From assembly GCF_003337375.1 (NCBI RefSeq), contig NZ_QPJD01000018.1, positions 62,001 through 126,000 on the forward strand: a stretch of DNA of 64,000 nucleotides. The letters run 5' to 3'. Source of the DNA: Paenibacillus prosopidis. Lineage in GTDB: Bacteria > Bacillota > Bacilli > Paenibacillales > Paenibacillaceae. Of the stretch, positions 43,205-52,053 are shown one piece after another. The notes under the pieces are model-generated. The model was given only the letters and a program-made list of their open reading frames with translations. It was not told where the DNA came from and made no database searches. Position numbers and translations under genes: made by a program. The first letter of the stretch is position 1. Each line of letters starts with the position of its first letter.

Positions 43205-44402
43205 TGTGATAACGGCAAATAAAGTCGTCAATTTTATCGAGCAATGGCCGCAGACACGAACGGAACCGGTTTGCGCGTTCATTTACGATTTACAGGCGCT
43301 GCGGGAGCATGCGGCCTTCCGAGTGCAATCGCTGCCGAAGCAGTGCCGGTTGTTTTACGCAGTCAAGGCCAATTCGGATATCGAGATTCTGAAGCAGCTG
43401 ACCGGAATCGTTCACGGGTTTGAAGCCGCTTCTCTCGGTGAGATCCGCAAGATCAGGGAAGTTTCGTCAAGCGTTCCAATTTTGTTTGGGGGACCGGGAA
43501 AGACGGATCTGGAGCTTGCCGGCGCGATTGAGCACCGGGTCAGTCTGATCCATGCGGAAAGCGTACACGAGCTGCAGCGCATCAATCTTATCGCACAGCA
43601 GCGCGGAACGACTGTTCAGGTTCTGCTGAGGGTTAACCTCCATTCTTCCTTTCCCGAAGCGACGCTTTCGATGGGCGGAAGGCCGACTCAGTTCGGAATC
43701 GATGAAGAGGAAGTCCCGGAAGCGATCCGCCTCGCTTTGTCATTGCCTGCCATCAAGCTGGAAGGTTTCCATCTGCACTCGATCTCCAATAATCTGGACG
43801 CAAAGCGCCACGCTGAGCTGGTCTCCCTATACTTTTCACGCGTCCGGCAGTGGGCCGAGGAATTCGGCTTGACTGTTTCCGTCCTGAATGCGGGCGGCGG
43901 CATCGGAGTGAACTATGCGGATCTCGAGCGCCAGTTCGATTGGGATACATTCACGCGTGAACTGCAGAACGTGCTTGACGAACAGGCGTGGGACGGACTG
44001 CAGCTGCTGTTTGAGCCGGGAAGGTACATAACGGCTGCTTGCGGCTGGTATGCGTCCCAGGTTATAGACATCAAGCGCAATCATGGCAAACACTACGCGA
44101 TCGTCCGCGGCGGCACGAACCATTTCCGTCTGCCGGTATCCTGGCAGCACAGCCACCCGTTTGAAATCATTCCTCTTCCGCACTGGCCGTACCCTATTCC
44201 GAGAACGGAGCTGGAAGATGCCGAAGTAACGGTCGTCGGCCAGCTCTGTACTCCGAAGGATGTGCTCGCTAAAGATGCGCGCGTTCCACGGCTGCGGATC
44301 GGGGATGTGGTCTTATTCCGCTATGCGGGAGCCTATGGGTGGTCGATTTCGCATCATGACTTTTTAAGCCATCCGCATCCCGAGCACGTATACCTGGTGT
44401 AA
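43197..44402 (+). CDS. sbnH: SbnH-like PLP decarboxylase, copy 1
   Basis: A 401-residue alanine-racemase/DAPDC-fold decarboxylase. K57 in FYAVKANSD is the PLP lysine; FHLHSISNN, NAGGGIGVNY and FEPGRYITAACGWY form the rest of the active site. SbnH decarboxylates the citryl-diaminopropionate intermediate to citryl-diaminoethane. AAAGGAAACAACA precedes the ATG. A second, clearly related gene lies at 47588, which is unusual for this pathway. The SbnC-like gene follows after 28 bases. Confidence 0.9.
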   Translation: MNNVITANKVVNFIEQWPQTRTEPVCAFIYDLQALREHAAFRVQSLPKQCRLFYAVKANSDIEILKQLTGIVHGFEAASLGEIRKIREVSSSVPILFGGPGKTDLELAGAIEHRVSLIHAESVHELQRINLIAQQRGTTVQVLLRVNLHSSFPEATLSMGGRPTQFGIDEEEVPEAIRLALSLPAIKLEGFHLHSISNNLDAKRHAELVSLYFSRVRQWAEEFGLTVSVLNAGGGIGVNYADLERQFDWDTFTRELQNVLDEQAWDGLQLLFEPGRYITAACGWYASQVIDIKRNHGKHYAIVRGGTNHFRLPVSWQHSHPFEIIPLPHWPYPIPRTELEDAEVTVVGQLCTPKDVLAKDARVPRLRIGDVVLFRYAGAYGWSISHHDFLSHPHPEHVYLV

Positions 44403-44430
44403 ATTTGCGGAGCGGCGAGAGGAGAGCCAT

Positions 44431-46377
44431 ATGATTGATTGGGTGACGGTCAGGGGCGAAGACGAAGGGATAACGGGCATGCGAAGTGATCATGCGCTTG
44501 CCCAAGCATCGTCCGATGTGCTGACCGATTTGATTAACGCCTTATTGGCGGAAGAACTGCTGTCCGAAGACGGCAATGGCCGTGCAGCAGCGGTTAGCGA
44601 GCTGCCGCCGCCGCTGCGTGGCGCCTATCTTGCGAACGATGCCGGCAGCCCGAAGAAGCTCGTGTTCCACCGGGAGGTTCGAGGCAGAGAAGATTACAGC
44701 CTCCTTATTCCGGTCGAAGCGGCCTTCCATCAGACGTATTTCTTTCGCGGCGGCGATAGAGTTATTCAAGCGAAGTCGGGAAAGAACGGCAACGTTACCC
44801 TGAGGAGCTTGGATCTGGAAGCTCTATTAGAGGTGTTGGCCGAATGCTGGAACGAATCGTTAGCGGCAAAATACGATTACACGCATTTTTTTGAACAGAT
44901 CCGCCTCTCGGCAAGTCATAAGGCGTTATCGCTGCAGGCGCAAACGTCAAACGGCGGGAGGCCGCCGGTATTTCCGGCCCCCTTGCTGGAGCTGGAACAG
45001 TGGTCCGCGCTGAGGGATCGTCCGTTTCACCCGGCGGCGAAAGCGAAGGAAGGATGGGACGATAAGGAATACGTCAGGTACAGTGCGGAATACGGCGGGA
45101 CCTTCCCGCTGCAGTGGATTGCGTTAAGACGTGACGTCATGCTGTCCGGAGACGGCGCGGAGGGGCAGGAGCCCGCCGATTTTCTCCTGTCCGCGGAAGA
45201 ACGGGGGAGGCTTAAGGCTGCCTTCGAACGGCTCGGATTAAGCAGAGACAATTATGCGGCGCTGCCGGTTCACCCTTGGCAGATGGAGCGGCTGCTGCCC
45301 CGGGAGCTGGAGCGCGAGTTAGAGGCCGGAGTATACGTCCCGCTAGGGATTGCGTCCGGCGAATATGCTGCTACGTCTTCGGCCCGTTCGCTGGCGCCCC
45401 CAGGCGGAGGACAGCATGTCAAAGTGCCGCTCGGGATCGTATCGCTCGGGGCTATTCGATCGCTTCCGGCACTTTATATGACGAACGGCGACCGGGGGCA
45501 GCGGCTGCTTCACCGGCTGCGGGCTGTTGATGAAACGTTGTCCGGGCGGCTTTTCCTGTGCGATGAAACGGCTTGGTGGGCTTACTTGCCTATAGCCGGA
45601 GACTGGTTTGACGACCGCCCGCGGCATCTGTCCTGTCAGATTCGCCGGTATCCGGGGCATTTGCTGTCCAATCAAACGATCCAGCTCGTACCGATGTCGG
45701 CGTTTTCCGTTTACGAAGCCGGGGCGGAGGGCCATTTGTTCGACTCTTGGATGGAATTGCGGGGCATGCAACGAGGCGCGAAGTCGGTTTTGCAGCTATT
45801 CGGCGAATTATGCGGCGAATATTTGAATCTTTGCATGCGCATGCTGCGCTTCGGTGTTCTGCCCGAAGTGCATGGACAAAATGTGCTGCTTGTACTGGAT
45901 CAAGGAAAGCCGGCTGGACTTCTGCTCCGCGATCACGATACGGTTCGTCTTCATATCCCCTGGCTTACTAGATACGGTATTGCCGATCCTGAATATATCG
46001 TTAAACCCGACCGGCCAAATTCGCTGTACAACGAAACTCCGGAGCAATTGCTCTTCTATTTGCAAACTCTCGGCATTCAGGTCAGTTTGTATGCGATTGC
46101 CGAATCGCTCGCTAGGTGCTACCGAATGGAAGAGGATTCGCTCTGGCAGGTCATGCGCGGCAGTTTGGAGCATGCGGTATCATGTGCAGGGTGGCCGGAC
46201 GAGGATCGGAAAACGGTAGAGGAGCTGTTGTTCGAGAAGGAAACTTGGCCGTGGAAACAAATTGTGACGCCGCTGCTGAAGCAGCAGGGCGGACCGGGGG
46301 GAAGTATGCCGTCGGGAAGCGGACTGGCCCCGAATCCGTTTATAAAACTGAGTAATCGCGGGCTGACGGTAAAATGA
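44431..46377 (+). CDS. sbnC: IucA/IucC-type NIS synthetase, SbnC-like
   Basis: A 648-residue synthetase. LRDRPFHPAAKAKEGW, VHPWQMERLLP, FLCDETAWWAYL, LPEVHGQNVLL, LLRDHDTVRLH and the tail GGSMPSGSGLAPNPF agree closely with SbnC, the type-B enzyme that adds 2-oxoglutarate in staphyloferrin B. It is slightly longer than is usual, mainly at the N-terminus. GAGAGGAGAGCC precedes the ATG. It overlaps the MFS gene by four bases. Confidence 0.9.
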   Translation: MIDWVTVRGEDEGITGMRSDHALAQASSDVLTDLINALLAEELLSEDGNGRAAAVSELPPPLRGAYLANDAGSPKKLVFHREVRGREDYSLLIPVEAAFHQTYFFRGGDRVIQAKSGKNGNVTLRSLDLEALLEVLAECWNESLAAKYDYTHFFEQIRLSASHKALSLQAQTSNGGRPPVFPAPLLELEQWSALRDRPFHPAAKAKEGWDDKEYVRYSAEYGGTFPLQWIALRRDVMLSGDGAEGQEPADFLLSAEERGRLKAAFERLGLSRDNYAALPVHPWQMERLLPRELERELEAGVYVPLGIASGEYAATSSARSLAPPGGGQHVKVPLGIVSLGAIRSLPALYMTNGDRGQRLLHRLRAVDETLSGRLFLCDETAWWAYLPIAGDWFDDRPRHLSCQIRRYPGHLLSNQTIQLVPMSAFSVYEAGAEGHLFDSWMELRGMQRGAKSVLQLFGELCGEYLNLCMRMLRFGVLPEVHGQNVLLVLDQGKPAGLLLRDHDTVRLHIPWLTRYGIADPEYIVKPDRPNSLYNETPEQLLFYLQTLGIQVSLYAIAESLARCYRMEEDSLWQVMRGSLEHAVSCAGWPDEDRKTVEELLFEKETWPWKQIVTPLLKQQGGPGGSMPSGSGLAPNPFIKLSNRGLTVK

Positions 46378-47591
46378 GCGGTTTTTCGAATTGGAAAAGC
46401 ACCTTGCGTCTGCTGTGGGGCGGTCATTTTTTATCAACCGCCAGTTTGACGGCGATCGCCCCGTTCTTGCCCATGTATATGGAGGAAATGGGAGAGAAGG
46501 AAGATGTTTTACTATGGAGCGGGCTGGCATTGGCGGCGCCGGCTCTTTCGTATGCGCTGACGGCGCCCCTTTGGGGCAAGCTTGGGGACAGGATCGGCAG
46601 AAAGTGGATGGTCGTTCGGGCGCTGGTGGGCATATCGGTCGTACTTATCGCGATGGGATTCGCCCAAACGCCGGCGCAGATGCTGCTGCTTCGGCTGCTG
46701 CAAGGGTTGTTCGGCGGCGTTGTGGATGCCGGTGCCGCATTTGCCGGGGGCGCAGTTCCGGATAACGAACGGGGAAAAGCGCTTGGGAAGCTGGAGGGGG
46801 CGGTTGCGGCCGGTTCGTTTGCAGGACCGCTGATCTTCGGACTGTTCTGGGGTTTTATCGGCTTTCGCGCATTGCTATTGCTGTTTGGAGTCTTACTGAT
46901 GGCATGGTCGATGATTGCTGCGTTCGGATTAAAAGAAATCGGCAGGAAGCGGGAAAATGTTACGAAGCCGGCGGGTATTTTTGATGTTCTTCGCCAACTG
47001 CTTGCCGACCGCAGATGCAGCGCATTTATGTTAGCCGGGATATGCGTCAATATCGGGGCTTACGGTTTGGTTTCCGTATTTGCGCCCCATGTGAAGCAAA
47101 TGGTGGGAGATTCTGGCGGCGCGGCCATGTGGATAGGCATACTGCAAGGCGTAACCTGGGCCGCATCTTGGGCGGCGGCTTCCTGGTGGGGGAGGCGGAA
47201 CGACACTGTCCCGGTCGAACGCAACTTCGCTTGGGCTGCCGCGCTTTGCTGCTCAGCCGTTATGCTGCAGGCAGCCGTTTCCAGTCCCGAGTGGTTGGTC
47301 GCGCTGCGATTGCTGCAGGGCTTTGGGTTCAGCGCGCTGCTGCAATCCGTATTTCTCGTGGTCTGCCGGACATCAAGCGCGGATAACCGGGGAACGAGCA
47401 TCGGTTCGGCCAGCAGCGTTCTCGTCATCGGTCAAATTGCCGGCCCGCTGACGGGAGGGCTGCTTGCCGGTTGGTTCAGCCCAGCTTTCGTCTTTATTCA
47501 ATTCGGCGCGTTTTTCGGACTGGGCGCGCTTATGGTGGTGGCTGCGTCCAGGACCGCGCTCGATTTACCGGTAAAAGGAGCAAGCAGATGA
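46374..47591 (+). CDS. sbnD: MFS exporter, SbnD-like siderophore efflux protein
   Basis: A 405-residue major facilitator with about 12 hydrophobic segments. The loop motif GKLGDRIGRKWMVVRAL after helix 2 and the inner motif near VPDNERGKALGKLEG are typical of the DHA1 drug/metabolite efflux group. Lying within the synthesis operon and overlapping both neighbours by four bases (ATGA), it is the likely exporter of the finished siderophore. The ribosome site is weak, so expression probably depends on coupling. Confidence 0.85.
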   Translation: MSGFSNWKSTLRLLWGGHFLSTASLTAIAPFLPMYMEEMGEKEDVLLWSGLALAAPALSYALTAPLWGKLGDRIGRKWMVVRALVGISVVLIAMGFAQTPAQMLLLRLLQGLFGGVVDAGAAFAGGAVPDNERGKALGKLEGAVAAGSFAGPLIFGLFWGFIGFRALLLLFGVLLMAWSMIAAFGLKEIGRKRENVTKPAGIFDVLRQLLADRRCSAFMLAGICVNIGAYGLVSVFAPHVKQMVGDSGGAAMWIGILQGVTWAASWAAASWWGRRNDTVPVERNFAWAAALCCSAVMLQAAVSSPEWLVALRLLQGFGFSALLQSVFLVVCRTSSADNRGTSIGSASSVLVIGQIAGPLTGGLLAGWFSPAFVFIQFGAFFGLGALMVVAASRTALDLPVKGASR

Positions 47592-48787
47592 ATCATATAT
47601 CGGATTATATTCAAAGCAGGAAAAGCAGGCATCCGGGCGAGCCATTCAACGCGTTTATATACGATCTTGGCGAGCTTAAACGAAACGCAGCGCGTATCGT
47701 TGCGTCATTGCCTGCCGGAGCTAAATATTTTTACGCGATTAAAGCCAATTCGGACAAAAAAATGATCGAAACCCTTCTGCCTATTGTGGATGGTTTCGAA
47801 GTCGCCTCGCTGGGAGAAGCGGAAAAAGTTCGTGAAATATCCGGCAGCGCCGACATCATTTTCGGAGGTCCGGGAAAGACGGACGTTGAAATCGAAAACG
47901 CGCTGCGCCTTCGGGTATCTTTACTCCATGTCGAAAGCATTTCAGAGCTGCATAGGACGAATTGGATTGCTGACCGATTAGGCATGAAAGCCAACATTTT
48001 GCTGCGGGTTAATCTGCGCGGTCCGCTGCCTTCAGGCACGCTGCAAATGTGCGGCGTACCGTCGCAATTCGGAATCGACGAAGCGGATATTCCTCAAGCG
48101 ATAGAGATTACCGGAAGCTGTCCGAACGTTTCGCTGCGGGGATTCCATTTTCATTCGCTGTCCAATCAGCTTGATGCGCCACAGCATGCGGCTATGGTCG
48201 GGCATTATGTGGAACGCGCTAGAAAGTGGCAGACTCAGTACGGCTTCGACTTGCGCTATGTGAATGCCGGCGGGGGAATCGGAATCAACTATGAGAAGTT
48301 GGAAGCGACTTTCGATTGGGACACATTTGTCCGGCTTCTTGGGCATATCATCGAAAAGGAACCCGAAGGAAATGCCCGGTGTCCGGAGATTCTGTTCGAG
48401 TGCGGGAGATATACGGCTGCTTCTTGCGGTTATTACGCCGCGGAAGTGCTGGATATCAAGAAAATCGGGGATTCAAGCTTTGCGGTCATAAACGGAGGAC
48501 TCCATCAGTTTTTACTGCCCGGGGCATGGAAACACCGGCACCCGTTCTTCATCGTACCGGTCGATGGATGGCTCTATCCTTTGTCCAGAATTGAAATCAA
48601 TGACCAGCCAGTGACGATTGTCGGCCGAATGAACAGCCCTCGCGACATCTTGGCACGAAATGAAAATGTCGCCAGACTCCGAATCGGGGATGTAGTCGTA
48701 TTTCCGTATGCAGGGGCATACGGATGGTCGATTTCCGCACATGATTTCAGCAGTCTGGAGCACCCTGAGTTTTTGTATATGTCTTAG
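47588..48787 (+). CDS. SbnH-like PLP decarboxylase, copy 2
   Basis: A 399-residue paralogue of the gene at 43197. K52 in FYAIKANSD is the PLP lysine; FHFHSLSNQLD, NAGGGIGINY and FECGRYTAASCGYY match the copy 1 motifs position by position. It is diverged over most of its length, so this is an old duplication or a separate recruitment, not a recent copy. It may act on the second diaminopropionate unit or on an alternative intermediate. AAAAGGAGC precedes ATG 47588. It is the last gene of the operon, before a strong terminator. Confidence 0.88.
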   Translation: MNHISDYIQSRKSRHPGEPFNAFIYDLGELKRNAARIVASLPAGAKYFYAIKANSDKKMIETLLPIVDGFEVASLGEAEKVREISGSADIIFGGPGKTDVEIENALRLRVSLLHVESISELHRTNWIADRLGMKANILLRVNLRGPLPSGTLQMCGVPSQFGIDEADIPQAIEITGSCPNVSLRGFHFHSLSNQLDAPQHAAMVGHYVERARKWQTQYGFDLRYVNAGGGIGINYEKLEATFDWDTFVRLLGHIIEKEPEGNARCPEILFECGRYTAASCGYYAAEVLDIKKIGDSSFAVINGGLHQFLLPGAWKHRHPFFIVPVDGWLYPLSRIEINDQPVTIVGRMNSPRDILARNENVARLRIGDVVVFPYAGAYGWSISAHDFSSLEHPEFLYMS

Positions 48788-48789
48788 CC

Positions 48790-48848
48790 AAAATAAAGCA
48801 GCCGCCGCGCAAAACGATTCGTATGTTTGCCTGCGGTTGCTTTATTTT
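48790..48848 (+). terminator. Terminator of the siderophore biosynthesis operon
   Basis: AAAATAAAGCA (48790-48800) pairs with TGCTTTATTTT (48838-48848), with CCGC/GCGG inside. The stem ends in T and A runs, so it can act on both strands. Its left arm AAAATAAAGCAGCC also occurs at 3564-3577. Confidence 0.85.
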
Positions 48849-48868
48849 GCAGCGTCATTACATCTGTA

Positions 48869-49018
48869 GCCCTCGAGGGATTTACCCCGGCCCTTAAAGG
48901 GAGTTTAAACACCCAAACCCTGAAGGGCTTTTACACCTAAACCCTGAAGGGCTTTCGAACCCACCCAAACCCTCCCTTCCAAGGGAGGGCCCCGAGGGTT
49001 GCACCCTCTGGACACCCG
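48869..49018. repeat. Mixed short repeats upstream of the 108-bp array
   Basis: It contains the palindrome CCCTCGAGGG, two direct copies of AAACCCTGAAGGGCTTT (near 48915 and 48939), and the hairpin CCCTCCCTTCCAAGGGAGGG (about 48970-48989) followed by GGTTGCACCC. No coding sequence is credible; frames on the minus strand are low-complexity products of the repeats. Confidence 0.65.
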
Positions 49019-49028
49019 CAATTGGACT

Positions 49029-49660
49029 AACGTAGGAGATTCTGCGAGTTCGCGTGTGTAGTCTGAGAGTGGAACGCTTTTGTCCCTGCGGGACACGCTC
49101 TACTTTTGGTGCGCTTGTGTCACCTGGACACATGAGTAACGCGAGAGATTCTGCGAGTTCTCGTGTGTAGTCTAAGCGTGGAACGCTTTTGTCCCTGCGG
49201 GACACGCTTTACTTTTGGTGCGCTTGTGTCACCTGGAACATGAGTAACGCGTGATACTCTGCGAGTTCGCGTGTGTCGTTTGAGCGTGGAACGCTTTTGT
49301 CCCTGCGGGACACGCTTTACTTTTGGTGCGCTTGTGTCACCTGGACACATGAGTAACGCGAGAGATTCTGCGTGTTCTCGTGTGTAGTCTAAACGTGGAA
49401 CGCTTTTGTCCCTGGGGGACACGCTCTACTTTTGGTGCGCTTGTGTCACCTGGACACATGAGTAACGCGAGAGATTCTGCGTGTTCGCTTGTGTAGTCTG
49501 AGAGTGGAACGCTTTTATCCCTGTGGGACAGCTTTACTTTTGGTTCGCTTTGTCACCTGGACACATGAGTGACGCGAGAGATTCTGCGAGTTCGCGTGTG
49601 TAGTCTAAGCGTGGAAAGCTTTTGTCCCTGCGGGACACTGCTTACTTTTAAGTGGCCTGA
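49029..49660. repeat. Six tandem copies of a 108-109 bp unit
   Basis: The word CTTTTGGTGCGCTTGTGTCA or a close variant starts at 49103, 49212, 49320, 49429 and 49537, with a degenerate sixth at 49645, giving a period of 108-109. Each unit also carries GATTCTGCG, a GTGGAACGCTTT segment, and the hairpin TGTCCCTGCGGGACA. Copies are abutting, with no unique spacers. The array lies between the siderophore synthesis and uptake genes. From 49660 to 49736 nothing else is seen. Confidence 0.9.
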
Positions 49661-49736
49661 GGCTGCTTAGGAGAACTAAAGGCTGGCCGTTGGCGGTTCC
49701 GGCATTTCTATAGATCGCGTGTTCGGCAAGAATGAA

Positions 49737-49777
49737 TTTGATAATCATTATCAAATTTTTGTTGATAATCATTATCA
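49737..49777. promoter_or_regulatory. Double Fur box
   Basis: Two near-perfect palindromes: TTTGATAATCATTATCAAA (49737-49755) and TGATAATCATTATCA (49763-49777), 26 bases apart centre to centre. Both contain the Fur core GATAATCATTATC. They lie about 60-90 bases before the lipoprotein start and imply tight iron repression. Confidence 0.93.
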
Positions 49778-49833
49778 TTTGTTTTAAGATAGAAATTGTT
49801 GAAATTTACATAACGATGAGGGGGAAATCTCGG

Positions 49834-50571
49834 GTGAATCGATTGAAGGTAATGGCTGTCCTTGTGGGCATCTGCATTCTGGCCGGATGCGGATCGGTAT
49901 CCGAAAATAAAGAAATTACGGAAGATCAGACGGCAACGACGGTTACAAATGATTCCGGATCAAGCACGAATGACGGGGAGAATAAGGAAGGACAGATAAA
50001 TGAACCGTCTGGGAAAGTGACCGAAACAGCGGCAGAAGTAAAAGAAGCCGAAGCAGCAAATACGGCAAAAGACGCAAATGAAGCAACCGAAGCAACCGAA
50101 GCGAAAGAAACCGTTAAAAAGGAAGAAATAGAAGAGCCCAAAGAATCCAAACCAACCCAAGAGGTTAAAGAAGCAATTGCTGCGAATAAAGCGGCAAATG
50201 CAGCTGTTAAGGGTTCGATCATGAATAATAATGAGCCGGATGCGCCTGCCGCAAAAGATGCCGGCAACGCCGAAATGGAAACGGCTGTGAAGGAGATCAG
50301 ATCGCTTGCGAAAGATTTAAAGCAAGCGGCTGAGAACGGCAATACCGAGGAAATAAAAGCGATTGCCGGCCAAATCATTCAGGCTTGGGACGCCTTGAAA
50401 TCCGATATTAAATCGGACGTTCCGGATATGTATACGTTCCTTGACGAGAAAATCACGGTGCTGGCCGAGCAAACAAATGCGTCAGAAATCGATATGGAAG
50501 CTGTCATACAGATTGATTATCAACTCTATCAAGGGTTTAGACAATTAGCCGAAAAGCTGGGCATTGAATAA
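49834..50571 (+). CDS. Fur-regulated lipoprotein of unknown function
   Basis: A 245-residue lipoprotein: short signal ending in LAGC with C19; then about 120 residues of Glu/Lys/Ala/Thr-rich linker (EATEATEAKETVKKEE), probably extended; then a predicted all-helical domain of about 90 residues (EMETAVKEIRSLAKDLKQAAEN, IIQAWDALKSDI, AEQTNASEIDMEA). I do not recognise the family. GTG at 49834 is chosen because AGGGGG lies nine bases upstream and it gives a proper lipoprotein signal; the frame open from 49732 is a translation of the Fur boxes. Next gene: siderophore-binding protein. A surface role in iron-siderophore handling is inferred. Confidence 0.78.
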   Translation: MNRLKVMAVLVGICILAGCGSVSENKEITEDQTATTVTNDSGSSTNDGENKEGQINEPSGKVTETAAEVKEAEAANTAKDANEATEATEAKETVKKEEIEEPKESKPTQEVKEAIAANKAANAAVKGSIMNNNEPDAPAAKDAGNAEMETAVKEIRSLAKDLKQAAENGNTEEIKAIAGQIIQAWDALKSDIKSDVPDMYTFLDEKITVLAEQTNASEIDMEAVIQIDYQLYQGFRQLAEKLGIE

Positions 50572-50596
50572 TAAGCTAAAACGGAAAAATTAACTC

Positions 50597-50625
50597 TTGA
50601 CAGATAGACAATACAAGATTATGAT
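50597..50625 (+). promoter_or_regulatory. Sigma-A promoter of the siderophore uptake genes
   Basis: TTGACA (50597-50602) and TATGAT (50620-50625) are separated by 17 bases. The Fur box begins eight bases after the -10 element, over the expected start of transcription. Confidence 0.88.
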
Positions 50626-50632
50626 CATAGAT

Positions 50633-50651
50633 GAAAATGATTATCAATATC
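50633..50651 (+). promoter_or_regulatory. Fur box of the siderophore uptake genes
   Basis: GAAAATGATTATCAATATC matches the Fur consensus at 16 of 19 positions and differs from the sbnA box (36580-36598) by one base. Confidence 0.88.
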
Positions 50652-50685
50652 AATTATACATATGATAAAGGGAGAGATTAAAGCA

Positions 50686-51963
50686 ATGGTCAAATCGATG
50701 TACCGGTATTTCGCATTAACGATTGCAATTATTTTAGCATTCGGAGCGGTTCCTTTCACTGCGGCCGCTGCAGGCGCGATCAGCGTCGTCTTGGACGGCA
50801 ATAAGATTTCTTTTGACGTGCCGCCGCAGAACATAAGCGGACGTACGTTAGTTCCTTACAGAACGTTAGCCGAAAAAATCGGAGCCAAAGTAAGTTGGGA
50901 TCAAAAAACCGGGAAAATAACAGTGCTTAAGGGGAAAAAGACTGTCGTGCTTACCGTGAACAGCAAAGTAGGCACGGTAGACGGTAAGGCGGTCACCATG
51001 GACGCAGCGCCTGTCATCCAAAACGGAAGGACGCTTGTCCCGCTGCGGTTCCTTGGAGAGTCGCTCGGTCTGTGGGTAAGCTGGAACGCAGCCGCAAAAA
51101 CAGTTTCGGTCGAGAGCAAAAAGACAATCACCCACGCAATGGGTAAAACGGTATTAAGCAGCGTTCCGCAGCGTGTAGTCGTATTGTTTAACGGAATGGT
51201 GGACATTTCATTAACGTTGGGCGTTAAGCCGGTGGGCGCTGTAGAATCTTGGGTCCAACAGCCATGGTACCACTACTTGAGAGCGGACATGGGCGGCGTC
51301 AAAAACCTCGGTAATGAAAACCAGCCGAATTTAGAAGCGATTGTAGCATTGAAGCCGGACTTGATTATCGGATCCAAACTGCGCCATGAAAAGATTTACA
51401 ACCAATTATCCGAAATCGCCCCGACGGTCATGACAACAGACGTCTTTGATTGGAAAACGAATATGGAGATTGCGTCAAAAGCATTGAACAAACAGGATGA
51501 AGCTGCAGCTTTTATGGACGATTGGAATAAGCGGGTCGCGAAGTTCAAATCGAAAATGGGCGATAGACTCAAAACCGAAGTATCCATCATTCGTTTCCAG
51601 CCCGACGGAAGCGCACGGTTTTATGTCACCGGATTTGCAGGCACTATCCTTCAGGAGCTTGGCCTCGCCCGTCCTAAAGCCCAACAAGTCGAAGGGAAGG
51701 TCGTCGTTGGCTTAAGCTCGAAAGAGCAGATACCAATGCTGGACGGAGATGTTATATTTGATATTACATCTGACTGGGCCGGCGATGAAAAATCGTTCAA
51801 ATCGCAGCAGGATTGGACTTCCAATCCGCTCTGGAATAACTTGAAGGGCGTCAAAAACGGCAAGTATTATAAGGTTAACGACGTCACTTGGAATATGTCC
51901 GGCGGTGCGACGGCAGCTAAAATGATGATGGATGATCTGTACTTCTATTTCGATTTGGAGTAA
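50686..51963 (+). CDS. Siderophore-binding protein fused to an N-terminal stalk (copper amine oxidase-like) domain
   Basis: A 425-residue exported protein. The signal peptide (FALTIAIILAFGAVPFTAAAA) has no lipobox cysteine. Residues about 28-150 form a copper amine oxidase-like stalk domain (ISGRTLVPYRTLAEKIGAKV and NGRTLVPLRFLGESLGLWVS). Then a TroA/FepB-type binding domain follows: QRVVVLFNGMVDISLTLGVKPVGA, LEAIVALKPDLIIG, NPLWNNLKGVKNGKYY. It should capture the ferric siderophore for the FecCD permeases. ATG at 50686 is nine bases after GGAGAG. How it stays at the cell surface without a lipid anchor is open; wall binding by the stalk domain is inference. Confidence 0.88.
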   Translation: MVKSMYRYFALTIAIILAFGAVPFTAAAAGAISVVLDGNKISFDVPPQNISGRTLVPYRTLAEKIGAKVSWDQKTGKITVLKGKKTVVLTVNSKVGTVDGKAVTMDAAPVIQNGRTLVPLRFLGESLGLWVSWNAAAKTVSVESKKTITHAMGKTVLSSVPQRVVVLFNGMVDISLTLGVKPVGAVESWVQQPWYHYLRADMGGVKNLGNENQPNLEAIVALKPDLIIGSKLRHEKIYNQLSEIAPTVMTTDVFDWKTNMEIASKALNKQDEAAAFMDDWNKRVAKFKSKMGDRLKTEVSIIRFQPDGSARFYVTGFAGTILQELGLARPKAQQVEGKVVVGLSSKEQIPMLDGDVIFDITSDWAGDEKSFKSQQDWTSNPLWNNLKGVKNGKYYKVNDVTWNMSGGATAAKMMMDDLYFYFDLE

Positions 51964-51992
51964 TTCGGATCAAGCAAGGAATCACATAAGCG

Positions 51993-52030
51993 GCATAAAA
52001 GAATGAGTGATTGCGCTCATTCTTTTATGC
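51993..52030 (+). terminator. 15-bp perfect hairpin between binding protein and permeases
   Basis: GCATAAAAGAATGAG (51993-52007) pairs with CTCATTCTTTTATGC (52016-52030). No T run follows the stem, so it may be a partial terminator or processing site that lowers permease expression relative to the binding protein. Confidence 0.6.
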
Positions 52031-52053
52031 GTATTGAGACTGGAGAGAGGTAA

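Noticed and set aside
46424..47050. 208-codon minus-strand frame inside the MFS gene
   Set aside because: It is antisense to a well-supported membrane protein, is Pro/Ser-rich and has no ribosome site.
48894..49422. Minus-strand open frames giving Arg/Ser-rich repeated peptides
   Set aside because: They are translations of the tandem repeats, lack ribosome sites and overlap one another in repeat phase.
49029..49660. Possible CRISPR array
   Set aside because: Units are 108-109 bases, directly abutting and similar over their whole length; there are no short repeats alternating with unique spacers and no cas genes.
49732..49833. Upstream extension of the lipoprotein with a poly-isoleucine N-terminus
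   Set aside because: It is a translation of the two Fur boxes; GTG at 49834 has a ribosome site and yields a proper lipoprotein signal.
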